From Ischnura elegans (taxonomy: Eukaryota > Arthropoda > Insecta > Odonata > Coenagrionidae): a DNA stretch of 64,000 nt. The DNA is taken from positions 57,758,968 to 57,822,967 of the forward strand of contig NC_060257.1 of the NCBI RefSeq assembly GCF_921293095.1, written 5' to 3'. Position 1 is the stretch's first letter. Every line of letters starts with the position of its first letter. Below are positions 21,601 to 36,600 of this stretch, in pieces. A program made the translations under genes and the position numbers. A model generated the notes under the pieces. It was given only the letters and a program-made list of their open reading frames with translations, ran no database searches and was not told the DNA's origin.

Positions 21601-24600
21601 TCTGTATTCCTCATTCAACCAGCGTCCATACTACACACTCAAGTGTTACGAATGAGTTTTAAGACTAGGCTTTTATGTTACTAATGATGAATTAAACACC
21701 AAAATATGATCAATATTAAAATAAATTATGAATGACAAGATAGCCCGGTGAAATTCGTATCTCCGTCGTATATGTATGCAAAAAACAATTGCTGTTCGTT
21801 CGTCCCGTTAAAACTTGAAAACGGCTCAACCGATTAGGTCAATTTTGGCTTTAAAATAGTTGAGGAAGTCCAAACATTTAAGGAAGTCCCGTCTTTCAGC
21901 CACGTACATATTACAGAGTCATTTGAAAACAAACTTTGCATTTTTGACTGTTGGCCAAGAAGTGCTTAGAGTATTTTCCAATCCCAGAAACTAATGAGCG
22001 TTTTGGATCCGGTGATGGCATCAATTATGGCAATTTTACTTTTCCCCCATTCCAGCATAAACCAGTAAATTGACAGGTGAATTTTAACGCCTTACAATTG
22101 TAGCACTTAATTTTGAGTTGTTTTGGATTGGATGTGGGTGTGACGACTGATGGGAGGAGGAAAATGAAGCGGGCAATAATGAGCAGCCTAGGAGAACGGA
22201 TCAATTGTTGTTTACGGCGCGGGAGGGAGAGTAGAGTTGGATTGTAAAAGTTGTGGCGTGCGGGTGTGTCTTTGCCTCCGAGTTTTTAACTTATAAAAAG
22301 TGTTTTTAAAGTGTAATAACATATTTGTGAAGTACGAAGAGGAAATATAAAAACTTTACACAATATTGAAGTATGATTTAAATTTCCCCAATTTCTAATG
22401 ATTTGTCGGCACAATAATCTACTTTCGGGTCGTAGTTGAATGCTACTCATTCCAGGATCACAGGAGCAATGCATTTGCGGAATCGCTCAATTTCATTGCG
22501 TCTTGCTCGCTGTTGTCGAGTTTAATTTGCACGAACTCGTTGCATTCTAAGCCTATCCGCATCATTTTCAGTCACTCTAGAACGCAATAGGGTAGTTTCC
22601 TTCATCAAAGAAAACAAAAGGCAATAATTGCGATTCGTTACCCACCATTAGTGTATTCATAATATACAAATTATTTCGTTTTATAAATGCCGGTTTAGAC
22701 GAATGGCAATGGTCCATTTTTATCCTCATTTGAAAAGGGCCAGATTGGCGCCCATGCGATGCCACTCCACGTGACGTCACAGGGACCTAGTTTCTATAGG
22801 AGAAGATAGGAGTTATACATCGTCTGAGGTTACCAATGCATGCATGAGGCGCAGAGCTCAGGGAAACATGTCTTAATAATCACTTATTAAAACTGGCTAA
22901 GGTCGGAAAGTTTTCCTCGTTTGATAAGGTATTAATAATCCTTATTCAAGCCAAGCGCTACCAGGCGGCAGGGCACTAGGCTACCCGCTGGCAGCTTGCG
23001 ACGTATCAGCGCTAAGCCTCGCCTCAAGGTCACCTCACCGGGCGGAGGGGGAACCAGAAATACGACGTTCGGAGAGATTTCCCATCATTCCTACTAACGC
23101 GTCGCGTTTTCGCGCGCTTGAAAATTTTCACTTTTCATTTAATCGCGAAAAATAGATATTATCATTTAAAAATCTAAAAGTGTGAAATACGTACTCCAGG
23201 AGTAATAATCTTTCGATTAAGGCAATAAAAAAATAATAGGAAACCACCCTATTCTGTCACAACAATACGATTCTGTCGAAACATGTCGTACAGCCGAAAT
23301 AAATCTGTGGAAATCAACGAAGTCTCATTTTCGTGTATTATTTTCCACATAGTTGAGCCTAATACAATTGAACGAACAATACGATTATCATTATTATTAT
23401 CTGTCTCTCGCTGGTCATCAGTACGTTTAGCATTTAAGATAGCTCGTAGAACATTTGACTGAATTCGACGACCTAAGTTAGAACGTCTTCTCCTTTGCAT
23501 TGTAATTAATCAAAGAAAAGGAAGTTCTCGCACTTTTAGCGATAAACTAATTTAAACTACACCGTAAATATACTTAAAAAATATAAACGGTTAATAATAC
23601 TATTAGCCTACAAAATGTGAAAAAAGTTTTCTCAATCTAAATATGTGAATATATAGTGACATATGAACTTTTTACAGACTAAAGCAAAGGATTTATTTTG
23701 TGAATAAACTTAGAAAGAGATGTCAAACTATAGTAACAATACTGACGGTCATCAAGGGGATAGTAAGCTGAAAACGCTAAATTTCTACATTTATGTGAAT
23801 GTTTTTTTCAAAATTCACCGCAAATCACGTAGAAAACGTAAATCGATTGCTAGAATAAGAGTGTGTATTTATTTTTCCTTCCAATTGCATGCTTCAACCT
23901 TATGTGACAACTAGTATTACTAATTCGAATGTGCAGTAGAAAAAGGGTCCTCAGGCATCAATAAGAAAATTTATATGAATTTCTTATGGAAATGAGTCGG
24001 GGCCCACTCCAGGGCCTCATGAGCCCTGTTTCATTGTATTGGCGCCTTTAAAACCTTCCCTGAACTTTCTAGATCATTTTAAAGCCAAAATTAGCCAAAT
24101 TGGTTAAGCCATTCTCTAGTTTTAGCGAGACATACACACAATAAGTTTTTTAATATGTATTTATTGTTTGCTAACATTGTTGCAGCTATTAGAAAATGAA
24201 TATGAACTTAAAATTTGAGGTTATATTACGGAGATCATCATTTTATTTCCCTGTGTACCACAATTTTATATAAGCCATACATTTTAGAGCATCATGACTT
24301 CAAATTTCTTGGAGTATATGGTTACGTATAATTTGTAAAAGATCAGTTTCTTGTTGTATAGACATATTTATGAACGCGATCGAAATAGCCGGTCAAGTAC
24401 ATTTGTACATATATTGTCATAGCTTTCCTTATGAGTCGCACAGCTTCAGAAATAGAAGGAACCAAAAGAAAAGTCTCGACATGTAATTGTTTACATACAT
24501 TGAGGTTAAAGAGAACAATTGCTGGAATGTCATCATTTTCGAGACGAAAAAACAATTTTTTTGGGTCCACGTGGTATTTGTTTGAAATACAGTGATAAGT

Positions 24601-27600
24601 TTTCTGTGAACGAAACTCGTCCCCAATCTTCTTGACATTGTGATAGATGAAATAGATGAATGAAGAGGATCTTCCCGGCCTACGTGATCACTGAATCTTT
24701 CTCTGGCTTTCGATCGGGTAAAAAACTTAAAATAATATCGTCGGAAGCTCATGGTGAAAGGATAACCGTCCATAAATCAAACCATAATAATTATCAACCA
24801 TGGAAGTTCAAGATGAAGATGGTATTCATTAGAGAAGGAGTGAGGACATGTTTGCTGATGAACTGACGAAGCCAGTTCCAAAAATTAAATTTGAAAAATT
24901 AAGGAATAGAATGGGACTGACCAAGTAAGCTGTCAAATGGAGGTGTTAGAAGTATTAGTAACAGTTGTTATTTGTAAACAGTTTGCTTATAATTATTGTT
25001 GTTGTCGCCTTTTTGTCTTTTGAGGGAAAAAAATAAAGCTGTGAGCAAAAGACGGTGTGCATTCTACCTTAATACTGCGCCATTCCTATAGTTGTATCAA
25101 CTCATTCATTGTGAAATAGCTCTGTTAAGTAGCTAGTGATAGGGCACTGCTTGTGTTTCATGCTTGAAACGCCATGTCATTCATCTATTATGAAACGCCA
25201 TGGCAGACGTGCGCCTCTTTCAATTCTACGCTCGCTTTGTTATTCTGATGTGCTTAACGCCATCCAGCTTCTAATGAAGGAGCGGTTGCGAACTAGGTGT
25301 TAATAGACTACTTCACCTCTCCAAACAATAGTGATTTGGTAGGTCGTGAGCGACCGACGTACGCAATCGAGATGTTTTGTGTGATCTATTGTTGAACGGT
25401 ATCACTCCGAAGAACGGCACATTCTTTTTTGCCGTTCATGACTCGGTCGATTGTGCCATTGTTGTCCGTCAATCATGATGCTTGTGGTTTGAATGACCGA
25501 AATCATTTTTTGTTTATGCTTTTATATACGTTTCCTTTCTTTTTACGTATTTCATTTTCTGAAGTTTTTTTTGTTTTTTGTTTTTGCTTATTGATTTTTC
25601 AATGACTTTATGTTGAATTGGCGCCTTGGTTACAGAGAAAAACAAGGGATTGTTGTGGAAGAAGCCATATTGATATGTAAGGGATAAAGAAAGATAAAAT
25701 AGTGTCAAGTGATAATTAAGTTTTATACAATAGTTTTACACATTAAACATTCGCGACCGATGTTGATCGTTGTCATTCGCGATAGAGGTCACTGATCGGT
25801 CGTTCACGACCGAAATCAGTGGTCTGTTTTTCGTGATTGAAGTCTGTGGCCAGTTATTCGTGATCGAAGATAGCGTCGATCGTTCAAGATTGATAAAATG
25901 TTTCCGGTGATTCACAATCGAAAACGGGCGCTCTCGAATGAATTTCATCATCAAATGCGACTCCTCAGATAATCTTGGTTTTTGCAACTTTGGGATACTG
26001 TGTCTAATCATGGAGTTATGTCCAGAATATTTATGGAAAAATATTCTGAGTGTTTCAGGGGGAATCTTCAGCACTTCAGAAGGTGGTAGGTGAGACAATT
26101 TTAAACGTTTTTTTAATAAACATAGCTTCGAAACTCCTTAGTTACTATTGTAACGCATGTATTTTTATTTGATGCACTTTGCAATTACCATGAAAACGGT
26201 TATTCTTGGATATTCAGTCATATTGAAACTTTATTCAATATTCTGAATTTTTGAGGACATTAAATAATTAAGATTTGACTAGCATGTACCATTATAATTG
26301 TCTGGAACAATTAATTTCAAAATGGGTGATATTGCACAATCGTATTGTTGATACTCGCTCATATCTGTCGTTTAATTAAGCTTCAAGATTAATTGTTTTC
26401 GGCAATAGGGTGGTTTCCTATTATTTTTTTATTGCCTAAATCGAAAGATTATTACTCCTGGAGTACTTATTTAACGCTTTTAGATTTTTAAATTACGATA
26501 TCTATTTTTCGCGATTAAACGAAAAGTGAAAATTTTCAAGCGCGCGAAAACGCAACGGGTAAGTATGAATGCTGGGAAAACTCCGCGTGACGTCGTTCAG
26601 GTTCCCGCTGCCGCAAGTGAGGTGACTTGGGGCGAGGCTTGAGCGCTGATATGACGCAGGATGCTAGCAGGTAGCAGAGTACCCTGCTAGCTGGTAGCGC
26701 TTGCCTTAATTATGGATTGTTAAAACCTCATCAAACGAAGGAAACTTTCCGAACTTAGGTAATTTTAATGGGTGATTATTATGAGATGTTTCCCTAAGCT
26801 CTGTGACTCATGCATGCATTGGTAATCTCAGACGATGAAAAACTCCTATCTACTCTTATAGAAACTAGGTCCCTGTGACGTCACGTGGAGTGGCATCGTA
26901 TGGGCGCCAATCTGGCCTTTTTCAAATGAGGATAAAATTGACCATTGCCATTCGTCTAAACTGGGAATTCTAAAACCAAATAATTTGTATATTATGAATA
27001 CACTAATGCTAGGTAACGAATCGCAATCAATGCCTTTCGTTTTCTTTGATGAAGGAAACTACCCTATTGCACATTTTCGTTCAACCTTAATTATTAAATG
27101 TCCTTAAAATCCAGAGTTTTGAATAAAATTTCGAGAAGGCTGGGTACCCAAGAAAAACCGTTTTCGTGGTAACTTCAAAGTGCATTCAAATTATGTTTTC
27201 GTTGCCATATCTCAGTAACTAAGGAGTTTTGACCCCATGTTTATGAACACATTTTTTTAAATTGACTCTCCTACCACTTCCTGAAGGATTGCAGAATCCT
27301 CCTGAAACACCTTATATATATACAGAAAGAGGTTTTAACCGACATAGGTAGTGACCGACTTCGATCGTGATTGACGTTGGTAGCGACCGACGATGGAACA
27401 TTCGCGATTGACTCACTCAAAAGAATGGTGAACGGTGATCGACAACGATGATTGGACCGATTTAGCTCATCGCTGCCAAACGAGGCTAAAACAATGAAAA
27501 TAGATGACTCACGAAGTAAGCGCGACCGCCGCGGAGATTTGCAACACAATCACAAGATTCACTCCGCTCGAGTCATTTCTCCGCGATTACTCATCGAAAC

Positions 27601-30600
27601 ACTAATTAATAGAACGGTTGCGTAACAGTGCGGTCGGGCGAACCGCGTTTTCTCGCGGAAATAAAACAAGTGAACATCGGACTGTTAGACAGACATTGAC
27701 CGCGTGCGTGATCGCGGAAATATCACGAGATGTTGAGAACCCCGAGGAAGACGGTCAGCTCTTGAGTGAAATAGTAGGTGACTGGCAAAGCGAAGGGCAT
27801 CGGCTGTTCCTCGGCAGACGGCCACTATATCGTCACGTGCGTAGCTATTAATGGGGGAAGTGGGAAACTCCTTCATGATTCGCGATGAAAAGAAATGATC
27901 GTTTGCGAATATCGGGAACGAATTGAAGAATATACAAATCGATGTTAATACTTATCCTATGGATTCTTCGGAATATTTTAAACTATATTGACGCATTATT
28001 CGGCAGCTTCGAAAAGATACGAAAAGATATCATTCTGTCTACTTATATTAATATCAAAACCGTGCCAGTTACCCGTTGATGACTGCGAGCCATTTGGAAC
28101 TCGTGTCGTACAGTTTTAAGATTAAAATAAGTAGACAGTGCGATAGATTTGTGCATCTTTTCACTGTCCTGTTCTATGAAATCTCTCCCGAAGAAAGTTG
28201 ACTTCATGCGGTGGCTCTGGTCGATGGAAGATGATTTTTTTCTCTGTGGATTTTTCGCACCATTTGTGCATTGCGGGTGACTCCTGTAAAGTTATCCCGT
28301 GGCTAGTTTCTAAACTAATTTAAAATGTTTACGATCTGTACGCGCAACCTTTTTGGAGTACTTATCCCACAAATTAATCGGTATTTTTCCATACCGATTA
28401 GATTAAGGAGGATTAGTAATTCTGTTATTATTTATTATTTAGGTTAGATTATGCTTAAATCTCTAATATTTTCTGTCCCAAGATTGGTTGTGATAGGTGA
28501 CGTTAGGATACCCACTTATACAACTTAGTCGTTGGCGTATCATTTATTTACTCATCGAGTCAATTTGATATTTAATATTAGAATCTCTGTAACATCACGA
28601 GGAGGTAAATGCGTGCTAAATAAAATATGCGTGCACATAATGACATTCCTTCGGACAACCGGTTAAGCAGGTTGGTGCGACAAATGTGATGCCCATGTCA
28701 TTTTCATGAGACTTTCAACATACTTGTTGCTAAGCTGTTCTATTTGTGCCACATCCGCTGACTTCGACAAAAATTAATCACTGCGTGCTATATTTTCTAT
28801 AAATTGCAGTTGACAGTCTAAATTTTTAAACAGGATCATAAAGCAGCATGTTTAGTGTACTGATTAATACTGAATATGAGTGTCATTTTGACCAAAATCT
28901 GTTAATGTTTGCTATGCTATAAGTATCGCGATAAAAATAGAACTGCTCGACACCAGACTGCTTTTGTGAGTTTTTTTTTCAAGTGAATTATTTAGTTAAA
29001 GTCAAATTATCTGAAAATGGTGCCAATGTCGGCCGAAAGAGCTTGGAAAAAGATTGAATTAAATAAACATAAAGTTTGAGTTATCCACGATCTGTGTACC
29101 CTAGTTTTTCGTATTATTATCGATGGATTACGAGTATGAATGTAAAACATTTAATTTTAATCATGGTCACGAACCATGATTAAAATCATGTTATAACCTC
29201 TACCTCTTTAACGATGTAAATTGGTTTTCTTGACGAACCTGCTTAACTGGTGGTCTGTCGTAAGATCAATTTGTACTTGCAAATTTAATTTAGCATAGGT
29301 TTGATTTCTCTTGAGGTTAAAGAGATTCCAAGGTTAAAAATCAAATTTACGCGATAAATAAATAATAAACTACCTCTTTAATGCCCCTCTAACGCTGACG
29401 ATTAAGAAACAAACCATTTTTTAACGCAGTCTCGATTGTTTTCTGCTGATGACCTGGATTCATTAATTTTTTCATACTTTTCTTTTTGAACTTCACGTCA
29501 TGGTCTTGCATTTTACATATGTTGGCCTCGTCCTTTGTCCTAGGAATTAGTTCCACTTCATACAATTTGCGGTCACACTTTTGAGGTCGAAAGCACTTCA
29601 CAAACATTTCTCTGACTCGGAACAATGCGGAAATAGCGCGGGCAAACAATTTGTCGATGCTTCAAACAACGTCCTTCCACACTTTTCAATGCCACGCGCT
29701 GACTTTTTCTTCAGCGCTCCCCCGTGAGGGAATCAGAGGAGGTAGAGGAACACTTGACTTGGAGCCGATTACGACGTTCCCCCTACCCTGCTAGATATTC
29801 CAGTTAAGCTCTGCAGGATGCCGCGAGATCTGAGCTAAATTATATGATGTGGAGAAAAATTGTGTCACGAAATTTTAACCCAGGATAGCTGATGCCAGAG
29901 GCAGGGATGGCAAGTGAAACGAAATTGTTTCGTTTCGTTTCACTCTTTCGTTTCAATAAAAAAAATAGGACACCACCCTATCGCACGATTTTACCAAAAT
30001 TAAGCGTGCTCCTATCGGCCTGAAAATTAGTTTCTCGACGTAACACGTGGTCAAGATTCGGAAAGACATTTTTGATACTTCGATTTTTGAACCCCAAATG
30101 CCGCCAGAAAGTAGAGGCATAGTTGGCAAAACTGTAATACCCAGAAAATTTAGTGTTTCGACAATTTTTCCTAGGGTTGCAGACGATTTTAAATGGGATC
30201 GATTGTATAACTTTTCGTCGTACATCGTCTCGTTCGCCGTGAGCGTTGGTATGAACCAGTGAGTGGTCAGAATTGGGCTTTATAATATTTAAAAATTCAA
30301 AGAGGTAAAATGTTCCTATCAATGATATTTTTATCGACGGAAGCACTCTATGCAAAAATTGAAATTATTTCTGATTTTATTTATTGTACTTCAGTGGGAT
30401 ATAAATTAATCCCATAACTCATGTGTCATCTAGATGGCTAAGTTCTAACAACACGTACCTATCTCAAAATTTGGCCGGTCTGAGTTATTACTGCTAATAC
30501 TAAACTCGATTGTTTCCGGCTTAACTTTGTGAAAATCCACTGTAAACAATAAAAAGTTATGGGACATACTTTGAAAATTTTATAAATTTTATAGATTGTG

Positions 30601-33600
30601 TGAAAAAGTACCATAATTTTTTATTGTTTACTACTAATACTGTAAATAAAAACTAAAAATTCAAGCAAAAAACAATTCTTTGTTTGCAATTGTATGCTTC
30701 TTTTTCAGTTTTATGCATTTTTAGTTTTTAATTTCAATTAAAAGTATATGCAATTAAAAAAATTAATCGTTTTTTTTTTGCTCTCCTGGAAAGTATCTAT
30801 TTTTGACATACGTGTTCTTAGAACTTAGCCATCGATATTTAGCGTACATGTTGCGTAGTGCATGTTAGTGGAAATAAATTTCAATCGTCTGGTGCATGTT
30901 AGTGATGGTTCATCTCTGTCGGTAGCCCGCAGGGCAATTTGTACATGTTGAATAGGGTAGTTTCCTTCATCAAAGAAAACGAAAGGCATTGATTACGTGT
31001 CGTTACCCACCATTAATGTATTCATAAAATACAAAGTATTTGGTTTTAGAAATACCGGTTTACACGAATGGCAATGGTCAATTTTAACCTCATTTGAAAA
31101 AGGCCAGATTGGCGCCCATGCGATTCCACTGCACGTGACGTCACAGGGACTTAGTTTCTACACGAGAGGATAGGAGTTTCACATCTTCTGAGATTACCAA
31201 TGCATGCATGAGGCACAGAGTTCAGGGAAACATATCTTAATAACCACCTATTAAAATTGCCTAAGGTCGGAAAGTTTCCTTCGTTTGATAGGGTAATAAT
31301 AATCCTTATTAAAGACAAGCGCTACCTGCTAGCAGGGTACTCAGCTACCTGCTAGCATCCTGCGTCGTATCAGCGCTCAAAGCCTCGCCCCAAGGTCACC
31401 TCACTTTGCGCAGCGGGAACCAGAAATACGTCACACAGACTTTTCCCATCATTCCTACTTAGCCGTCGCGTTTTCGCGCGCTTAAAATTTTTCACTTTTC
31501 GTTTGATCTCGAAAAATAGATATCGTCATTTAAAAATCTAAGAGCGTGAAATGCGTTCTCCAGGAGTAATAATCTTGCGATTTAGGTAATAAAAAAATAA
31601 TGTCATTGCCCTGGTTATAATGCAAATTAACAGCATCTATTTGATATAAAGGTTGAATATGGTGTCATTTTAGAATATAGTAAGTACTCACCCTCATCGA
31701 ATCTTCTGTTTTTATGGTCGATAAAGTAATACCGAGAAGTTACAACTGGCAGTATTGGTGCCTCTGCTCCGAGAGCTACGTGAAACGCACCCTTCTTAAA
31801 AGGCAGTAACGTCTCTCCATTGTGCCGGGTCCCTTCTGGAAACATCAATATCTTCGCCTGAAACACAAAGTGGATAAAATTACTCAATTTGTGACTTGTT
31901 AATGACTAATTAAAGATACATATTCCAAAAAATATAGTTCTGAAATAAAATGATTCATCGTAGGATTCTGATTCCCATTGTATTTACATGTTCATTGGTG
32001 TTTATAAGTAGTTGGACGGTATTTAAAAAATGGTGTTGCAATTAGGTTACATATGTGTAAGTTTTTGCACAATTTCCTTCGCTTACCAGGATATGAATCT
32101 TGCTGAAAAGATTTCGGATTTTCTGATTGACAAGAGCGGAGAAGAGCAAATTTTAGCTTTGAAAGTGAGAAGTTTTTCCTCTGAGGACTCAATCCTCGAT
32201 AGAGTTGGAGATTATATTTTGCAATTATCTTTCCAAACCAAGCGATATGGAAAGTAACCAATAATATGCCGATACATTAAAAACATGAAATAATATTTTA
32301 GAGACCTTAAGTTGATAGATGCTTTGCAAAAAAATACTGCTGTTATTTTACTTTGTAATTTACATTTCAGTATTTTTTGGTCTTATAAGGCAGAAGCTTC
32401 TGGCATCTTTATAAGTGTCCCCTCTCCATACATGGGCGTACCCAGAGGGGGGCAGCTTACTCCCCCTCCCATAGAAGCGAAAATTAGTTTAGTTCAAAAC
32501 GAAAGTTTTGAACAAATTTCTTTTGAAGAAAAATTATATTATTATAAGATATGGAATTAAAATAAAAATCAATATTTTTTCAAGCAAATACTTTAAAATC
32601 AAATAATGCGCTTTCATATATATTTTAATTTTGGTTTCATCAACCTTTCTCTGCTAAAATGTTACAACTCTCCCCACCCCCCAGTTTTAATCCTGGGTGC
32701 ACCGTTGACTCCATATTTAAAACAATAGCATGCATGAAGAAAATAATCTCATGTTTTAAAATTATCCACATTTCGGATCCAATTGCAATTTGGCCTTGGA
32801 ATTATGAAAGATTACCATCGTATCAAATGCACTCCATTTTTTAACACTATGTAAATGTATAAAATATCCTCAAAGCAGACAGAATGGTAGAAGGGAAGAC
32901 ATCTACGGCCCTTAAAAGGACGTCTGAGGAGCCCGCACTACAAACATTGGCAAAACCGGTATGTTCCTTTCTGCCTTACGTGGCTGGAACCGCGGAAAAA
33001 ATCGCGAGAATACTCAGGAGACACGACGCGGTGACCAGATACGCCTCCGTCGCCAAGACAGCAGATTTACTCAGCAATAGGAAAGACAAACTGCCCGAAA
33101 TCGTCCACGAAGAAGTATACGAGGTGAAGTGATTGCGGCCAGGCATACATCGGCCAAACGTCTAGAACTCATAGATGCCGCCTTCAAGAGCACCGGAGAG
33201 CCGTTAAAAACAGGCAGTTTCGTACATCAGCCATCGCCGAACACACATGGAGCGGACCGAAACACAGTGTAAATGTGAAAGAAGCAAGATTGATCACAAA
33301 ATAAGGACGCTATTATCCGAAACTCATCAGAAAAGTCATCGAAATAAAGAAAAACCCAAATAATTTCAATAGAGATGATGGCTACACACTGCCCAGCTGT
33401 TGGAAACTAGTTTACAACGAAAACAAGAAAGCGCAACAAAACGAATCGGCCCCAGCCGAAGGAAAGGTATATAAGGAAATCACCCACTGCATCTTACAGA
33501 GAGTATGAGGGTCCTAGGTGAACCCTCTTAGGGATACAACACACCGGGGCCAAGACCCAAGCCCGTGGCTTATACGCCCGATCACCCGGGGAGGGGCTGG

Positions 33601-36600
33601 AGAGGTAGGAAAAAGGATAGGCTCCGCCGCGATGGGAGCCCGCCGACGCCTCTGGGAAGGGATAGGAGCGGAAGCCCCTATCCCTTCCTAATTATTTCAC
33701 TTTCATTTTATTCTACGACAATATTTTCTTCTACTTCTTTCTTTCCTACTTTCTTATGGTCTATCTATGTCTATTTCTTTTTTACCATTTGTTTCTGTTT
33801 CTTCTTATTCCTAATCGCCTTATCTTTTCTACTCCATTCATCTCTGATAGTTTCCGTCTTTCATTCTCTTTGCAATTTTTCCCATATCCCCATGCTTTCA
33901 TCCTCCGTGTCGACCTTTTCCACTCTGTTGAATTTCAATGCCATAATTTTCTACCCTATTTAATTGCATGATTCTGCAACCCCTATCCTGTACAATTTAC
34001 AATTAGCAAACATCCCAACGCTATAGAAGCGAAGGAGGCCCTACTAATTAGCGAAACCAAGCATACATATGCAATTAATTTTCTACCAATCCTAGTGGAT
34101 TTTCCTATGAGGAAGAAAAATCCATCGATCGAATCGGTAGATTTTTGCATCCTACAATTCGGACCTGGAGAATCAAACTGAAACGTTTGCGAAACATGTC
34201 GTCGCCTGAGATGAACAGACGCGGGAGAGAACCCGAAAGAAGCCAATCACTTACTTTTATAGCCCTTCATTCCTACATAATGTACAATATATGCTTACAT
34301 CAACAATTTTGTTCTATATAATAGGTAGGGTCATATTAGTGCGATGATAATCATATGAGTACACCAAATTAAATTATATGCCATGAATTAAGAAATTTTA
34401 AAAGTTTTTTTTACGTTTATTTGCATTTTAGTACCGATTATTGCATAAAAAAACTTGAGTATTCGATCTATGTTGCTTGCCTCGACAATTTCAGACATGA
34501 CTGGTGCGGAATCGGCTGAAAATACCGTTTAAATCAGGACTTTTATCGCCGAAATAGCGTAAAAGAGGGTATGTGTTGCGGGTTGCTTAAGCTCATCATA
34601 AATGGCCCTGGTGCCAACGTAGGATGTCAACCTACAGAAACAAAATTTTTTCTCTGTTCATTTGGTACCTCGGGCTACATTTTGACATATGTTGAACTTT
34701 GAATTTCGAAAAAAGTTGTTTTATAACCGCCCCTAATCAACAGTCATGGACTGTTTTTCTCCCAACAGGGATAGAGAATTGTTCATGAGATTAATTCGCC
34801 AATCATGTGTCATTAAATTGCGAACAAATACAAATGCTACATGACCCATTTATGCATGCATATTAAATGGTGGTATAGTCCATTTTTGAAACCATAATAA
34901 GATGTTTAGTACACATGAATTTTGTTTTTAAAAATCAAGTTTTTTGCTTATCTCAACAATCTTACCTTTCTTTCCTTTATCGCTATACTTGTTTTGTTCA
35001 CAGCCGACCTTGCAGATTCCTTGTTTTGTCGGTCAATGTATATTGTGCCCCACAGCCAAGCTCCCAATCCAAACGGCCAAATGAAGAACACAGCCTTCTT
35101 CACTATCACTGTGCACCGTTCCATTATTTTCCATAAATTGGCCAAAACTGAAAAATATCTTACATTAATACATAGAATCAGGGTGTTGAGAAACTAAAGG
35201 TAATTAGTTATTATTATTGCATAAGTTACAATTTGGCAACTGGCCAGGTGGTAACATGTATATACAAAAAATAAAAACACAACATCCCCACAAAGTCACA
35301 TATCAACTAGACAGTTGTACAAATTTTAAAATTTAATTAAAATTTCTAAAAAATTAAATACTTTTTCAGCTTTTCCTTAAATATTTTTACATTATTAGGA
35401 AAGAGCTCAAATAACTCTGCAGGCAATCTGTTCCAATCTTCAATTGTTTTATTCAGGTATGAAAATTTTTTAACATTGGTCCTCTGCGCCCGGCATTTGA
35501 TTTTGACCTTATGATCGTTCCTACCAATGAAATTAGGTTTTCCCACTTCATTGCTTAATTCCCTCCACGCTTTATCCCCTTTGTATACTTTATACATACC
35601 GCAGAGTCGGTTTCTTTTTCTCCTACTTTCCAAAGATTCCCACCCCAGTATTTTTAACATGCCTGATACGCTCTCTGTCCTCCGATGCCCACCCAAAACG
35701 TATCGAGCCGCTTTTCTTTGAACTCTCTCCAAGGCCTTTATATGTCCCACCTCATAGGGATCCCACACCATTGAGGCATACTCTAGGATATTGCACAAAT
35801 TGTTAATAGAGTTTTATTGTTTTTTACAAGAAGACTAGAGGTTCGATCTTCATGAAAATCACTCCTTTAACGCCATTTATACGTGCTCATTATATCCCAT
35901 ATTTTATTCTATATTATGTTTTTCATTAACCCTTCAGGCTTTTTGAAAGTATTCAATTGTTTATGCATGTATAATTACCTGTAATTGATACCTTTACTAC
36001 GTAATGTATCTTTTTAACTTCACCAAATCTCCCCAATGACTTTGTCATGATGGAATGACATTATATATGGGAATAATTAAGTTGATGCTTTGAGGCTTTA
36101 CTTTATGGAACTTATTCATATTTAATGAAAATTAAACTATTTTTTTCCACATAAAATATTTATTAGATCAATACCATGGTTTCAACGCACTAGTGATCTA
36201 ATAAATTGAATGAAAATGAAACTATGTTTTTCCACATAAAATATTTATTAGATCACTAGTGCGTTGAAACCATGATAGTGATTTAATAAATATTTTATGT
36301 GGAAAACCCTAGCTTAATTTTCATTCAAAATGGGCATAATTGGATATCAAATGATATGTTTTCTAATGAAATTAAAATAAATCCCCTCTATTATAGTATG
36401 CATTTTGATAAATATATTCCGTTGCTAAGTTTTCAATGCTCGCTCCCATTATTGAATTAAAAATGAGGATATCAATTTTTGTACCCAGAGTATTTTTAAA
36501 ACCACGATGACATCCGTTACATGATAAAAAAAACTATTTTAAATAGTGATGGAAAAATATATTTCGATTTAAATACAAAAAACGAGTTTTTATGGTCAAA

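Noticed and set aside
33565-33963. 132-codon plus-strand frame
   Set aside because: The first part is a PLE-associated repeat and the rest is pyrimidine-rich low-complexity sequence (S/F/L-rich). No domain.
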